Below, in pieces: positions 17,210-25,187 of a stretch of 64,000 nt of DNA (within the stretch, counting starts at the first letter, position 1; each line of letters begins with the position of its first letter). The stretch is from contig NZ_JNIE01000005.1 of NCBI RefSeq assembly GCF_000702425.1, positions 62,001 through 126,000 of the forward strand. Direction: 5' to 3'. The position numbers were made by a program, and so were the translations under genes. The notes below the pieces were generated by a model. It saw only the letters and a program-made list of their open reading frames with translations, was not told the DNA's origin and did not search any database. This stretch comes from Thermocrinis jamiesonii. GTDB lineage: Bacteria; Aquificota; Aquificia; Aquificales; Aquificaceae.

Positions 17210-18574
17210 ATGGCACATGCCAAGTTAGAGTCTAAATGGGGTTACGTTAGCCGTGGGGGTATTCTCAGATACCCCGAAGAGCCACCCTTTCCCGTAAAGG
17301 AACACGACGCCCATTACGACCACATCTTTGAAATGATGGAAGAGCTGGAAGCAAAAGGAGAAATTCTCATACACAGGATCACAGAAGAACACAAGCCTAT
17401 AGCGGTTTATACAAGGACTGGAAGGATAAAGCTTATTCCCACCAACAAACTTTGGCATCATAAGTCCTGTGGGCAATGTGGAAACATTCCCGGATATCCA
17501 GCGTCAATTTTCTGGTTTATGAACAAGTTTGGACTTGACTATCTAAACGAGCCACACCAAACCTCCTGCACCGCTTGGAACTATCACGGTTCTGGCACTT
17601 CTAACCCGGTAGCCCTTGCAGCAGTTTGGCTCAGAAACATGCACCAAGCTTGGAAAACAGGATACTATCCGCTCATTCACTGTGGAACTTCCTTTGGTTC
17701 TTACAAAGAAACTAGAGAACAGCTCATAATGAACAAAGAACTCAGAGATGCGGTAAAGCCTATTCTAAAGAAACTGGGAAGGCTCACTGAAGATGGAAGA
17801 ATAGTCATTCCTCAGGAAATAGTTCATTACTCCGAGTGGGTCCATGCAATGCGTTACCACATAAAAGAGCTGTACGAAAAAGAAGGAAAGGCAAAAGGAA
17901 TAGATGTTTCAAACGTGAGGGTTGCCATACACAACGCATGCCATACCTACAAAATGATCGCAGATGACTATCCTTATGATCCAGAGGTTTATAACGGTCA
18001 AAGACCTGCTGCATCTACCGCTGTGGTGAAAGCCTTAGGAGCACAAGTGGTGGATTACTCTACCTGGTATGACTGTTGTGGTTTTGGTTTCAGGCACATT
18101 CTAACAGAAAGAGAATTTACCAGGTCTATGGCTATTCAAAGAAAACTCAAAGTAATCGCAGAAGAGGTTAAGGCGGACCTGATAGTAACCCACGATACAG
18201 GATGCACCACTACCTTTGAAAAGAACCAATGGATAGGAAAAGCTCACGGGATGTATTACCCGGTAGCGGTTATGTCTGATGTTATGTTTGCAGCGTTGGC
18301 TTGTGGAGCACATCCGTTTAAAGTGGTCCAACTTTACTGGAACTGCTCTAATTATGAACCACTCCTTGAAAAGATGGGTATAACCAACTGGAGAGAGCTA
18401 AAGAAAGAGTGGGAAGACACGGTCAAGTACATAAGCGAGCTTGAAAAGGCTGGCAAATACGACGAGCTTATGGAATTCTTCAAGGAGTATGACCTTTACG
18501 AGCCTTACAGCAGAACTTCCACCGGAAAGCCGAAAGCTTCTGCCACTGCCAACATACCGCTGTTTAAGTCCTAA
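17210..18574 (+). CDS. shdrB1: sHdr complex subunit HdrB1
   Basis: 454-aa HdrB-like subunit carrying Cys-rich cluster motifs: SCGQCG (Cys87/90) with Cys120, then CHTYK...YDCCGFGF and DTGCTTTF. In methanogen HdrB such CCG motifs hold noncubane [4Fe-4S] clusters at the disulfide-reducing site; here they are partly modified, as usual for sHdrB1. The ATG at 17210 follows AAGGAGG; the longest frame would start three codons earlier at a GTG within that site. A GC-rich hairpin lies directly after the stop. Confidence 0.92.
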   Translation: MAHAKLESKWGYVSRGGILRYPEEPPFPVKEHDAHYDHIFEMMEELEAKGEILIHRITEEHKPIAVYTRTGRIKLIPTNKLWHHKSCGQCGNIPGYPASIFWFMNKFGLDYLNEPHQTSCTAWNYHGSGTSNPVALAAVWLRNMHQAWKTGYYPLIHCGTSFGSYKETREQLIMNKELRDAVKPILKKLGRLTEDGRIVIPQEIVHYSEWVHAMRYHIKELYEKEGKAKGIDVSNVRVAIHNACHTYKMIADDYPYDPEVYNGQRPAASTAVVKALGAQVVDYSTWYDCCGFGFRHILTEREFTRSMAIQRKLKVIAEEVKADLIVTHDTGCTTTFEKNQWIGKAHGMYYPVAVMSDVMFAALACGAHPFKVVQLYWNCSNYEPLLEKMGITNWRELKKEWEDTVKYISELEKAGKYDELMEFFKEYDLYEPYSRTSTGKPKASATANIPLFKS

Positions 18575-18582
18575 GCTTTTTT

Positions 18583-18597
18583 GGGGGCTATGCCCCC
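18583..18597 (+). terminator. Hairpin between shdrB1 and shdrA
   Basis: GGGGGC, loop TAT, GCCCCC: a six-pair all-GC stem nine bases after the shdrB1 stop, followed only by ATTTTATAAA rather than a T run. It could attenuate transcription or stabilise the upstream mRNA 3' end and so set the ratio of C1B1 to A-hyp-C2B2. Full termination seems unlikely because the downstream genes belong to the same complex. Confidence 0.45.
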
Positions 18598-18627
18598 ATT
18601 TTATAAACAACTTTTGGAGGTTTTGTT

Positions 18628-19686
18628 ATGGCAAAGAGTGTATTGGTTATAGGTGGCGGTCCTGCAGGTTTGGGTGCAGCGAGGATTCTCGGAAGGCTTG
18701 GCATCCAAACCATCCTATTGGAAAAGGAAGACAGGCTGGGTGGTAACCCTGTGCTCAATCACTACCACACGCTAATACCCAGAAAGCTAAAGCCGGAGCA
18801 AGTGCTGGGTCCCTACATAAGGGAAGTGGAGAGCAATCCAAACGTGCAGGTGAAGTTAAGAACCGAACTAGAAGCCTGCGAAGGAGAACCCGGAAGCTAC
18901 AGAGTCAAACTTTCCAACGGTGAAACTCACGAAGTGGGTGCAATAGTAGTTGCAACTGGTTTTGAACACTTTGACCCCAGAAGAAAGGGAGAGCTGGGAT
19001 ACGGACTTTATCCAGACGTGATAACCAACTTAGAGCTTGAGCAAATGTTCTCCAAAGAAGGAAGGCTTTACAGACCTTCCAACGGTCAGCTTCCAAAGAG
19101 GGTAGCCTTTGTGTTCTGCGTAGGTTCCAGGGATAGACAGCTTGGGGTAACGAACGTGCACTGCTGTAGATACGGTTGCGCTCTGTCTGGACTTCAGGCA
19201 ATGGAGATAAGACAGCACTATCCAGATGTAGATGTTTTCTGCTATTACATGGATGTGAGGACCTACGGCACTTGGGAGTATCCTTTCTATTGGGCACCTC
19301 AAGAACAATACGGTGTTAGGTATGTCAGAGGTAGGATTGCAGAAATCACCTACAGCCCTGCGGACGGAAGGTTAAGGGTAAAGCATGAGGACACCATAGT
19401 TCAAAGACCCTCCGAGGTTCCCATGGACCTTGTGGTTCTCGTGCTTGGAATGGAACCTTCTGCAGGCACAAAGAAGGTTGCCAAGATCCTTGGACTCGCC
19501 CAGGACCCAGACAGCAAGTTCTTAATTCCTTCTGAAGAATCAGGCTCTAACATAATATCCAACAAGCCTGGTATATTTATAGCTGGAGCCTGTAAAGGTC
19601 CCATAGATATAGAATCTTCTCTCTCTGAGGGTGAAGCTGCAGGAGCAGAGGCTGCTGCGTTTCTTAATGCAAAGGTGACTGTATGA
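18628..19686 (+). CDS. shdrA: sHdr complex subunit HdrA (flavoprotein)
   Basis: 352-aa FAD-binding subunit. The dinucleotide fold GGGPAGLGAARILGRLG is at the N-terminus (about 9-25), ATGFEHFDP marks the second nucleotide region, and a Cys cluster FCVGSRD...HCCRYGC (about 167-187) corresponds to the HdrA [4Fe-4S] site. The C-terminus FIAGACKGPIDIESSLSEG is the conserved FAD-binding tail. It is much shorter than methanogen HdrA, lacking ferredoxin and thioredoxin-reductase insertions, as is usual for sHdrA. A TTTGGAGG site precedes the ATG; the end overlaps the next gene by 4 bp. Confidence 0.93.
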   Translation: MAKSVLVIGGGPAGLGAARILGRLGIQTILLEKEDRLGGNPVLNHYHTLIPRKLKPEQVLGPYIREVESNPNVQVKLRTELEACEGEPGSYRVKLSNGETHEVGAIVVATGFEHFDPRRKGELGYGLYPDVITNLELEQMFSKEGRLYRPSNGQLPKRVAFVFCVGSRDRQLGVTNVHCCRYGCALSGLQAMEIRQHYPDVDVFCYYMDVRTYGTWEYPFYWAPQEQYGVRYVRGRIAEITYSPADGRLRVKHEDTIVQRPSEVPMDLVVLVLGMEPSAGTKKVAKILGLAQDPDSKFLIPSEESGSNIISNKPGIFIAGACKGPIDIESSLSEGEAAGAEAAAFLNAKVTV

Positions 19687-20420
19687 GAAAGGTTACTACC
19701 TTAGACGATTTTTTGGTAAGGGACTATTTGATAAAGATCTTAGGAGAAGGTGAGGAGTTTGTCCAAGAGTTTTACAAGGACCTCCTTGCCAAGTCCCTGT
19801 TTTTTCAAAAGACCCTCAGCAAGGAAAGGCTTGCTTCTTTGAGCAAGGAAGATCTGGACCAACTCTTAGAAAAGGTTTTTTCCGTAAGAAGGAAAAGGCA
19901 AAGGTTGATAGAGGAGACGGGTGTGGAGAATCTGAAGAGGGCAATAAGCGACCTGCTTTATGGAAAGGCAAACAGCTGGGAAGAAAGGGTGGAAAACTTT
20001 GTAAAGTCCATAAGGGGTGTGGATAGAAAAGCAGCCAAAGACCTGGCCTCTGAACTTTTGCACTTTACCTTCCCAGAAGATTACGTTCTTTGGACCAGTT
20101 GGATATGGGATCCAGAAAGCGAAAGTGGTGCGGTGGTCTTCTTAAAAGAGGAACCACCCAAAAGGCACATGTACGGAGAAACTTACGAGGAGTTTGAGCA
20201 GATCTACAAGCAAATTCAAGAAAAGCTCTTAGACTTTGGTATAAAAGTTAAAGGCTATCTGTTCGTAGATATCTTCCTTGCCATGATATACGCCACTTAC
20301 GTTGATTACATGACTTTATCTACCATGCACAGTGCCAAGGGATTTTTCCCTCCCGCTGGCGTTATGGCAAGGAGGCTCCTGGGGGTCCAAAGACCAGAAA
20401 ACATTAAGTTGGAGGTTTAA
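19683..20420 (+). CDS. sHdr-cluster conserved hypothetical protein (Hyp)
   Basis: 245-aa protein found between shdrA and shdrC2 in sHdr loci; biochemical role unknown to me. Mostly helical, charged, with no Cys and no recognisable cofactor motif; conserved-looking patches are FPEDYVLWTSWIWDPE (about 138-153) and STMHSAKGFFPPAGVMARRLLG near the C-terminus. It starts inside the shdrA stop (4-bp overlap) and ends 2 bp before shdrC2, so it is translated with the complex and is probably a structural or assembly partner. Confidence 0.85.
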   Translation: MRKVTTLDDFLVRDYLIKILGEGEEFVQEFYKDLLAKSLFFQKTLSKERLASLSKEDLDQLLEKVFSVRRKRQRLIEETGVENLKRAISDLLYGKANSWEERVENFVKSIRGVDRKAAKDLASELLHFTFPEDYVLWTSWIWDPESESGAVVFLKEEPPKRHMYGETYEEFEQIYKQIQEKLLDFGIKVKGYLFVDIFLAMIYATYVDYMTLSTMHSAKGFFPPAGVMARRLLGVQRPENIKLEV

Positions 20421-20422
20421 AC

Positions 20423-21181
20423 ATGGCTATACACGAAAGAAGCTTGGTAGAGCCAGAAAGAATTGTAAGGAAAGAAAGACTTGTTATTGACGGGGTGGAT
20501 GTGTCAGGAGACTGGAACCTGATCATCCTCCCAAGAGTGATAAACGACTACGACCTTGACTTTGCAAAGGAGATAATGGAGTCTCCCGACGGAAAGACTA
20601 TAGTTCAGTGTTATCAGTGTTCTTACTGCACCGCATCTTGCCCTGTGCACAACTATTGGGACGAAAGATACAACCCAAGACACTTTATATACTTGGCAAG
20701 GCTTGGGTTGATAGATGAGCTTCAAAAAAGGGCGGATGTAATGTGGAGATGTGTGTCCTGTCATAAGTGCACCCACAGGTGTCCAAAGGGTGTGCTTGTG
20801 GAAGAGGTGCTAAAGGTTATCCTAAGGGTTATGGCAAAGAAAGGACTCATTGACGAATATCCCTCCAAAAAGTTTGACAAGTTCTTCACAGAAAGCGTGC
20901 TTGAATATGGAAGGATAGAAGACGGAGAACTACTTTTTGGATGGATAGAAAAGCAAGGTTACAAAGTGGTTAAAGACCCAATCCTCAAAAAACCCATACC
21001 TTTTATGGGTGAAACTCCAGAGTGGTTAAAGCAATTGGTGTTAAAGCCCATAAAGTCTATGAATGTGGATTTTCTTATACTGAACGCAAAGCACATGCTC
21101 TTCCATCCAAGGACCAAAAACTGGAACAAATTCAAACAAGTTCTAAGAAAGGTTATGAAAGAAGAAGGAGTATTAACTTGA
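20423..21181 (+). CDS. shdrC2: sHdr complex subunit HdrC2 (iron-sulfur)
   Basis: 252-aa paralogue of HdrC1 with two [4Fe-4S] motifs, Cys63-66-69-73 (CYQCSYCTASCP) and Cys110-113-116-120 (CVSCHKCTHRCP), the canonical HdrC arrangement. An N-terminal extension of about 55 residues precedes the first cluster. Tightly packed between hyp (2 bp) and shdrB2 (13 bp). Thought to pass electrons between HdrB2 and the flavin of HdrA. Confidence 0.93.
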   Translation: MAIHERSLVEPERIVRKERLVIDGVDVSGDWNLIILPRVINDYDLDFAKEIMESPDGKTIVQCYQCSYCTASCPVHNYWDERYNPRHFIYLARLGLIDELQKRADVMWRCVSCHKCTHRCPKGVLVEEVLKVILRVMAKKGLIDEYPSKKFDKFFTESVLEYGRIEDGELLFGWIEKQGYKVVKDPILKKPIPFMGETPEWLKQLVLKPIKSMNVDFLILNAKHMLFHPRTKNWNKFKQVLRKVMKEEGVLT

Positions 21182-21194
21182 AGGAGGTTTAAAA

Positions 21195-22154
21195 ATGGGT
21201 GTTATAGGAAAAAAAGTGGCGTATTATCCTGGCTGTTCCTTAGAAGGTGCAGCAAGGGCTTACGATGTTTCTACAAGAATAGTAGCAAAAGAGCTTGGTT
21301 TGGAACTGGATTATTTAGAGGATTACAACTGCTGTGGTGCTATGGAGTCAAAAAACGTAACCTTTATGGGAACCTTGCTCTTGAATGCCCGAAACATGTC
21401 TTTGGCAAGAAAGCAAGGGCATGATGTGATAGTGGCACCTTGCAATGGCTGTTCCTTCTCACTGCAAAGAACGGAATACTTCTTAGAAACTGACAGCAAA
21501 GTGTTTGAAAAGGTAAATGCTTTGCTGAAAGAAGGTGGAGTGGATCCATTGGACAAAATACCGCAAACCTATCACATTCTTGAGTGGTTCTACCACGAGG
21601 CAGGTCCCCAAAAGGTTAAGGAAAAAACCAAAAAACCACTCAGAGGTCTAAAGGTTGCTAACTATTACGGTTGTCTTTATACAAGACCGCACTTTTACGC
21701 AAGAACCTACGCCCACGCAGGAGGACAGGAAGAGGAAGCAAGACCCAGAAGGAGAGAAACTGCGGACGATGACGAACATCCATACTACATGAACGCCTTA
21801 TTGGAAGCGGCAGGAGCTACCAGCGTACCCTTTGAGCCTATGCATACTCAGTGCTGTGGAGGACCTCACTCTCTGTCTGATGAGCAAGTTTCTGAAAAGT
21901 TTGTGATGATGATCCTTCAAACTGCTAAAAGGAATGGAGCGGATATAATAGCTACAGAATGTCCTCTGTGCCATGCTTCCTTGGAGATGTATAGACACAG
22001 GCTTATGATGAAGGGAGTGCCAGATGTGGATGTACCTGCGGCGTACTTTACTCAGCTTCTTGGCTTAGCTTTTGGATACAGCGCAAGTGACGTAAAGCTC
22101 AAAGACAACCTTTCTGATCCTCTTCCCGTGCTGAGAAGGTTAGGTTTGGCCTGA
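21195..22154 (+). CDS. shdrB2: sHdr complex subunit HdrB2
   Basis: 319-aa HdrB-type subunit with two complete CCG domains: YYPGCSLEG...YNCCGAMES with PCNGCSFSL, and NYYGCLYTRP...TQCCGGPHS with ECPLCHASL. These are the ligands for the paired noncubane clusters of HdrB, so this is the likely catalytic sulfur site of the complex. An acidic/basic insert (about 175-193: GGQEEEARPRRRETADDD) separates the halves. AAGGAGG precedes the ATG. The block C1-B1-A-hyp-C2-B2 ends here. Confidence 0.94.
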   Translation: MGVIGKKVAYYPGCSLEGAARAYDVSTRIVAKELGLELDYLEDYNCCGAMESKNVTFMGTLLLNARNMSLARKQGHDVIVAPCNGCSFSLQRTEYFLETDSKVFEKVNALLKEGGVDPLDKIPQTYHILEWFYHEAGPQKVKEKTKKPLRGLKVANYYGCLYTRPHFYARTYAHAGGQEEEARPRRRETADDDEHPYYMNALLEAAGATSVPFEPMHTQCCGGPHSLSDEQVSEKFVMMILQTAKRNGADIIATECPLCHASLEMYRHRLMMKGVPDVDVPAAYFTQLLGLAFGYSASDVKLKDNLSDPLPVLRRLGLA

Positions 22155-22163
22155 GGCTAAGAT

Positions 22164-22619
22164 ATGGAGAAGGAGTGGGAATACAACGGATGTATTATTC
22201 CACTTGATCTTTATTACGAGATAGAAACCCAAACTTGGTTAAGGGTAAACGAAGACGGAACGGTTACTATGGGCTTGACGGATGTGGGGCAAGTGCGCGC
22301 TGGGCGCTTGCTTCATGCCCGTATAAAGGACATAGGTAAGTTTATAAAAAAAGGCAAACCAGTTGCTTCCCTTGAAAGTGGCAAATGGGCTGGACCTATA
22401 AATGCCTTAGTGGAAGGGGAAGTGGTGGATAGGAACGAAAAGGTTTTGGAACAACCTGATATAATAAACTACGATCCATATGGCGAAGGTTGGATAGTTA
22501 GAATGAAGCCTGTGGATTTGGGAAGGGATTTAAAAGATTTGCTTTATGGACCTCAGGCAATAGAAAAGATGAAAGAATACATAGATGAATGGGATATAAT
22601 CTGTATGAGGTGTACATAG
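22164..22619 (+). CDS. lbpA: Lipoate-binding protein LbpA, first copy (GcvH-like)
   Basis: 151-aa GcvH-like protein with the lipoylation motif ESGKW (Lys74). Proteins of this kind next to shdr genes (LbpA) are the lipoyl partner of the sHdr complex in sulfur oxidation, distinct from glycine cleavage H proteins; no gcvT or gcvP lies near. It follows shdrB2 by 9 bp and its TAG directly abuts the ATG of the thioredoxin-like gene. A second copy lies at 23288-23734. Confidence 0.92.
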   Translation: MEKEWEYNGCIIPLDLYYEIETQTWLRVNEDGTVTMGLTDVGQVRAGRLLHARIKDIGKFIKKGKPVASLESGKWAGPINALVEGEVVDRNEKVLEQPDIINYDPYGEGWIVRMKPVDLGRDLKDLLYGPQAIEKMKEYIDEWDIICMRCT

Positions 22620-22877
22620 ATGGCAGCGAAGGACAAGCACGTCATACTTTTGGTATCCCAGTGGTGTGCTACTTGTCCGGATGCGGATGCTCTTTGGCAG
22701 AAGCTTCAAAAGGAGTACGGTTTTAAGTATGAGGTTTTGGATGTAGCCCAGCCTGAAGGTAGGATGTGGGCAAAGAAGCTTATGGTGCGCGCTGTGCCTT
22801 CCACAATAATAGACGGAAAGCTAACCTTTGTGGGTGTTCCTTCAGAAGAAGAAGCAAGGAGGGCAATAGAATCGTGA
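22620..22877 (+). CDS. Thioredoxin-like small protein
   Basis: 85-aa thioredoxin/glutaredoxin-fold protein with a CATC active site (Cys16/Cys19, SQWCATCPDAD) and the cis-Pro in RAVPSTIIDGK. It is shorter than classical thioredoxin, closer to the mini-glutaredoxin/MJ0307 size class. Placed between lbpA1 and a DsrE-like gene, it is well suited to reduce or exchange persulfides or the lipoyl disulfide of LbpA, but that is inference from context. Confidence 0.8.
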   Translation: MAAKDKHVILLVSQWCATCPDADALWQKLQKEYGFKYEVLDVAQPEGRMWAKKLMVRAVPSTIIDGKLTFVGVPSEEEARRAIES

Positions 22878-23263
22878 AGGTGATTATTCTAATGACCAGC
22901 GGACCAAAAACTCCCTGGAGATGTGCCTCCCCCTTTTACATAGCAGCTTTAATGGCTTCTAACGATGCGGATGTAGAGATGTTTTTTAACATGGATGGAA
23001 CCAGGCTTTTAAAAAAAGGTGTGGCAGAGAAAATACTCCCTGCGGAACCAAATTGTCTTAGTCCCAACGGGAAAAAATTAAAAACTGTCTATGACTTTAT
23101 GAAGGATGCTAAACAGGCAGGTGTTAAGTTTTATTCTTGCAAGCAAGCAATAGACTCTTTGGGATACAAACCCGAAGAGCTTATTCCAGAGCTGGACGGT
23201 ATTGTGCCAGCCAGTGAGTTTGCCCTTAGGGCAATGGAGGCAGATAAAGTGCTAACATTTTAA
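22874..23263 (+). CDS. DsrE-like sulfurtransferase (third copy)
   Basis: About 129-aa DsrE-superfamily protein. I place the start at the GTG at 22874, which overlaps the preceding stop as GTGA; the longer frame begins inside the thioredoxin-like gene with an unrelated Arg-rich segment. Cys are at about 17 (TPWRCASPF), 61 and 89 (KFYSCKQAID), the last matching the active-site position of DsrE3 (KIYLC). The pattern MKVIILMTSG...ALMASNDADVEMFF is the usual DsrE beta-alpha start. Probably a sulfur carrier specific for the LbpA part of the locus. Confidence 0.83.
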   Translation: MKVIILMTSGPKTPWRCASPFYIAALMASNDADVEMFFNMDGTRLLKKGVAEKILPAEPNCLSPNGKKLKTVYDFMKDAKQAGVKFYSCKQAIDSLGYKPEELIPELDGIVPASEFALRAMEADKVLTF

Positions 23264-23287
23264 AATCTTATAAAAGGAGGGTGTAGT

Positions 23288-23734
23288 ATGGCAGTAGTTA
23301 ATGGATGCAACATTCCAGAAGATTTGCTCTATGATGTAGACCCAGAGGCTAATGCCTTCACCTGGGCAAAGGACAACGGTGATGGCACCTATACCATAGG
23401 ACTAACATCCATAGCCGCAGCAATGGCTGGAAGGTTGGTCGCTTACACACCCAAAAAGGTGGGTAAGGTCATAGAAAGACGCAAAAGCGTAGCGACCATA
23501 GAGAGCGGTAAATGGGTAGGGCCGGTTCCCACACCCTTAACTGGAGAGATCGTGGAAATCAACGAAGCTTTAAAAACAAACCCTGCTTTGGTAAACGATG
23601 ACCCATACGGTCAAGGATGGATCGTTAAGATAAAGCCAACAAACCCGGATGAGATAAACAACCTTTTGACGGGACAAGCAGCGGTGGATGCTTTAACGAA
23701 GGTAGCCAACGAAAAGGGTATAAAGTGTGGATAA
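23288..23734 (+). CDS. lbpA2: Lipoate-binding protein LbpA, second copy (GcvH-like)
   Basis: 148-aa GcvH-like protein with lipoyl site IESGKW (Lys75), about as long as the first copy but clearly diverged from it (for example VGPVPTPLTGEIV versus AGPINALVEGEVV). AAGGAGG precedes the ATG. Two LbpA copies in one sHdr locus suggest separate partners or separate lipoyl states. Its 3' end overlaps the radical SAM gene by 10 bp if the GTG start of the latter is used. Confidence 0.9.
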   Translation: MAVVNGCNIPEDLLYDVDPEANAFTWAKDNGDGTYTIGLTSIAAAMAGRLVAYTPKKVGKVIERRKSVATIESGKWVGPVPTPLTGEIVEINEALKTNPALVNDDPYGQGWIVKIKPTNPDEINNLLTGQAAVDALTKVANEKGIKCG

Positions 23735-24747
23735 AACAGATGCAGGAGGGGATTGTTCCCCTCCTTGAAGACACAGGGTTAGATTACAACCTCTTGGAGC
23801 GTTTGCTTGAAGGTTTCAGAATAAGGGAAGAAAACTTTGGAAAGAAGATCCACTTTTACAGCCCAGGATTTAAACACTATCAGGTGGACGACTTTTACAT
23901 AGAAACCACTCCTAAGTTTGTGGATGTTTCCATAACTGGAAGGAACTGTGAGTTAATGTGTGATCACTGCGCATCCAAAATTCTCTGGCACATGATACCC
24001 GCCACCACACCCGAAGAGTTAAAAAGAGTGGGAGAGGAGCTAAAGGCTAAAGGAGTAGATGGGATCCTCATATCCGGTGGTTCCAATAAAGACGGTGTTG
24101 TAGAACTTTATCCCTTCTTTAAGGCTATAGAATATCTAAAGAAAGAACTAAAACTTTTGACCACATGCCACGTTGGGTTGGTAGACAAAGCCTTGGCTGA
24201 AGGGCTAAAGGAAGCAGGGGTGGATGCGGTACTCATAGATATCATCGGAGACGACCGAACTATAAGAGAGGTTTATAAACTGCCCCACAAATCCACAAAG
24301 GACTACGAAGAGTCTTTGAGGCTTCTCAAAGAATACGGACACAGAATAGTCCCACACGTGATAATAGGATTGCATTACGGAAAGATATTGGGAGAGCAAA
24401 AGGCAATAGACATAATATCCCAATTTGACCCGGACGGTTTGGTTTTGGTGGTAGTTATGCCCTACTACGGAAAGGCAAAGTTTCAGCTTTTGCCCCCACC
24501 AAAGGCCGAAGAATGTGCAGACGTCATACTTTATGCGAGGAAAAAACTGCCCAAAACTCCCGTTGTGATAGGGTGTGCAAGACCTGCAGGACCTGAAAGG
24601 ACAAAGCTTGATCTTTACTCCCTTTATGCTGGTGTAAACGGTATAACCTTCCCAGCGGAAGGCATTCTAACACACGCAAAACAGATTGGTTTAGAGCCTG
24701 TAATATCTCCAAACTGTTGCTCAACCGTAATATTTCCCATAAATTAA
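23725..24747 (+). CDS. Radical SAM protein, candidate LipS-type lipoyl synthase
   Basis: 340-aa radical SAM enzyme with the CxxxCxxC cluster at Cys75-79-82 (RNCELMCDHC) and a GG-type SAM motif (ILISGGSNKDG). A C-terminal NCCS pair and GCARP supply extra Cys that could bind an auxiliary cluster. It is not a standard LipA. In sHdr loci, radical SAM enzymes named LipS1/LipS2 build lipoate on LbpA, and the position directly after lbpA2 makes that the best guess. Only one of the expected pair, and no ligase, is in the window. Start GTG 23725 has AAAAGGG upstream; ATG 23740 is the alternative. Confidence 0.72.
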   Translation: MWIKQMQEGIVPLLEDTGLDYNLLERLLEGFRIREENFGKKIHFYSPGFKHYQVDDFYIETTPKFVDVSITGRNCELMCDHCASKILWHMIPATTPEELKRVGEELKAKGVDGILISGGSNKDGVVELYPFFKAIEYLKKELKLLTTCHVGLVDKALAEGLKEAGVDAVLIDIIGDDRTIREVYKLPHKSTKDYEESLRLLKEYGHRIVPHVIIGLHYGKILGEQKAIDIISQFDPDGLVLVVVMPYYGKAKFQLLPPPKAEECADVILYARKKLPKTPVVIGCARPAGPERTKLDLYSLYAGVNGITFPAEGILTHAKQIGLEPVISPNCCSTVIFPIN

Positions 24748-24752
24748 TTTCA

Positions 24753-25148
24753 ATGCGGATGAAGGTTTTTGATTTGGACACCGCAAGAGAAACCCTCGTT
24801 TTAATAAAGCCTATAGTAGAAGAGATAAACCTAAAAAGAATGGAGTTGGCCGAGACCTACGAAAGATTTCAAGAAGAGGAAGACGAGCTTGAAAAGATGT
24901 ATCTTGAGTCCCACATAAAAGAGTTGAACAAGCTGATAGATTCTCTTTTTAGGAAGATAGAAGCTTTGGGAGGAGTAATAAAGGGTGTGGATCCAATATT
25001 GGTTGATTTTCTCAGCTATCACAAAAACAGATACATATGGCTATGTTGGAAGGAAGACGAGGAGACTATAATGTACTGGCATGAGCTAAATGAAGGATTT
25101 GCAGGAAGAAAACCTATAAGCCTCTTAGAGGAAGAAAATCTGTGGTAA
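24753..25148 (+). CDS. DUF2203-like protein
   Basis: About 131-aa helical protein (FDLDTARETLVLIKPIVEEIN, then a charged coiled stretch, then FLSYHKNRYIWLCWKEDEE and YWHELNEGFAGRKPI), which matches my recollection of the DUF2203 pattern ending in a W-H-x-L-x-x-G-F-x-G-R motif. Function unknown. It begins 5 bp after the radical SAM gene, so it is co-transcribed with the sulfur/lipoate genes. Start at ATG 24753; a second ATG two codons on is possible. Confidence 0.65.
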   Translation: MRMKVFDLDTARETLVLIKPIVEEINLKRMELAETYERFQEEEDELEKMYLESHIKELNKLIDSLFRKIEALGGVIKGVDPILVDFLSYHKNRYIWLCWKEDEETIMYWHELNEGFAGRKPISLLEEENLW

Positions 25149-25156
25149 AATTTACC

Positions 25157-25182
25157 TACCTCCAAGCGGGGGTAAGGAGGTA
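25157..25182 (+). promoter_or_regulatory. Hairpin masking the ribosome binding site of the secreted Lys-rich protein
   Basis: TACCTCC (25157-25163) is perfectly complementary to GGAGGTA (25176-25182), which is the Shine-Dalgarno site for the ATG at 25188; the loop is 12 nt. This would sequester the site in the mRNA and could act as a thermosensor or be opened by a translating upstream ribosome or a protein. Confidence 0.4.
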
Positions 25183-25187
25183 TTGAT

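Noticed and set aside
22766-22873. Arg-rich N-terminal extension of the third DsrE-like protein
   Set aside because: It reads through the thioredoxin-like gene in another frame; the GTG at 22874 overlapping its stop gives a normal DsrE start.
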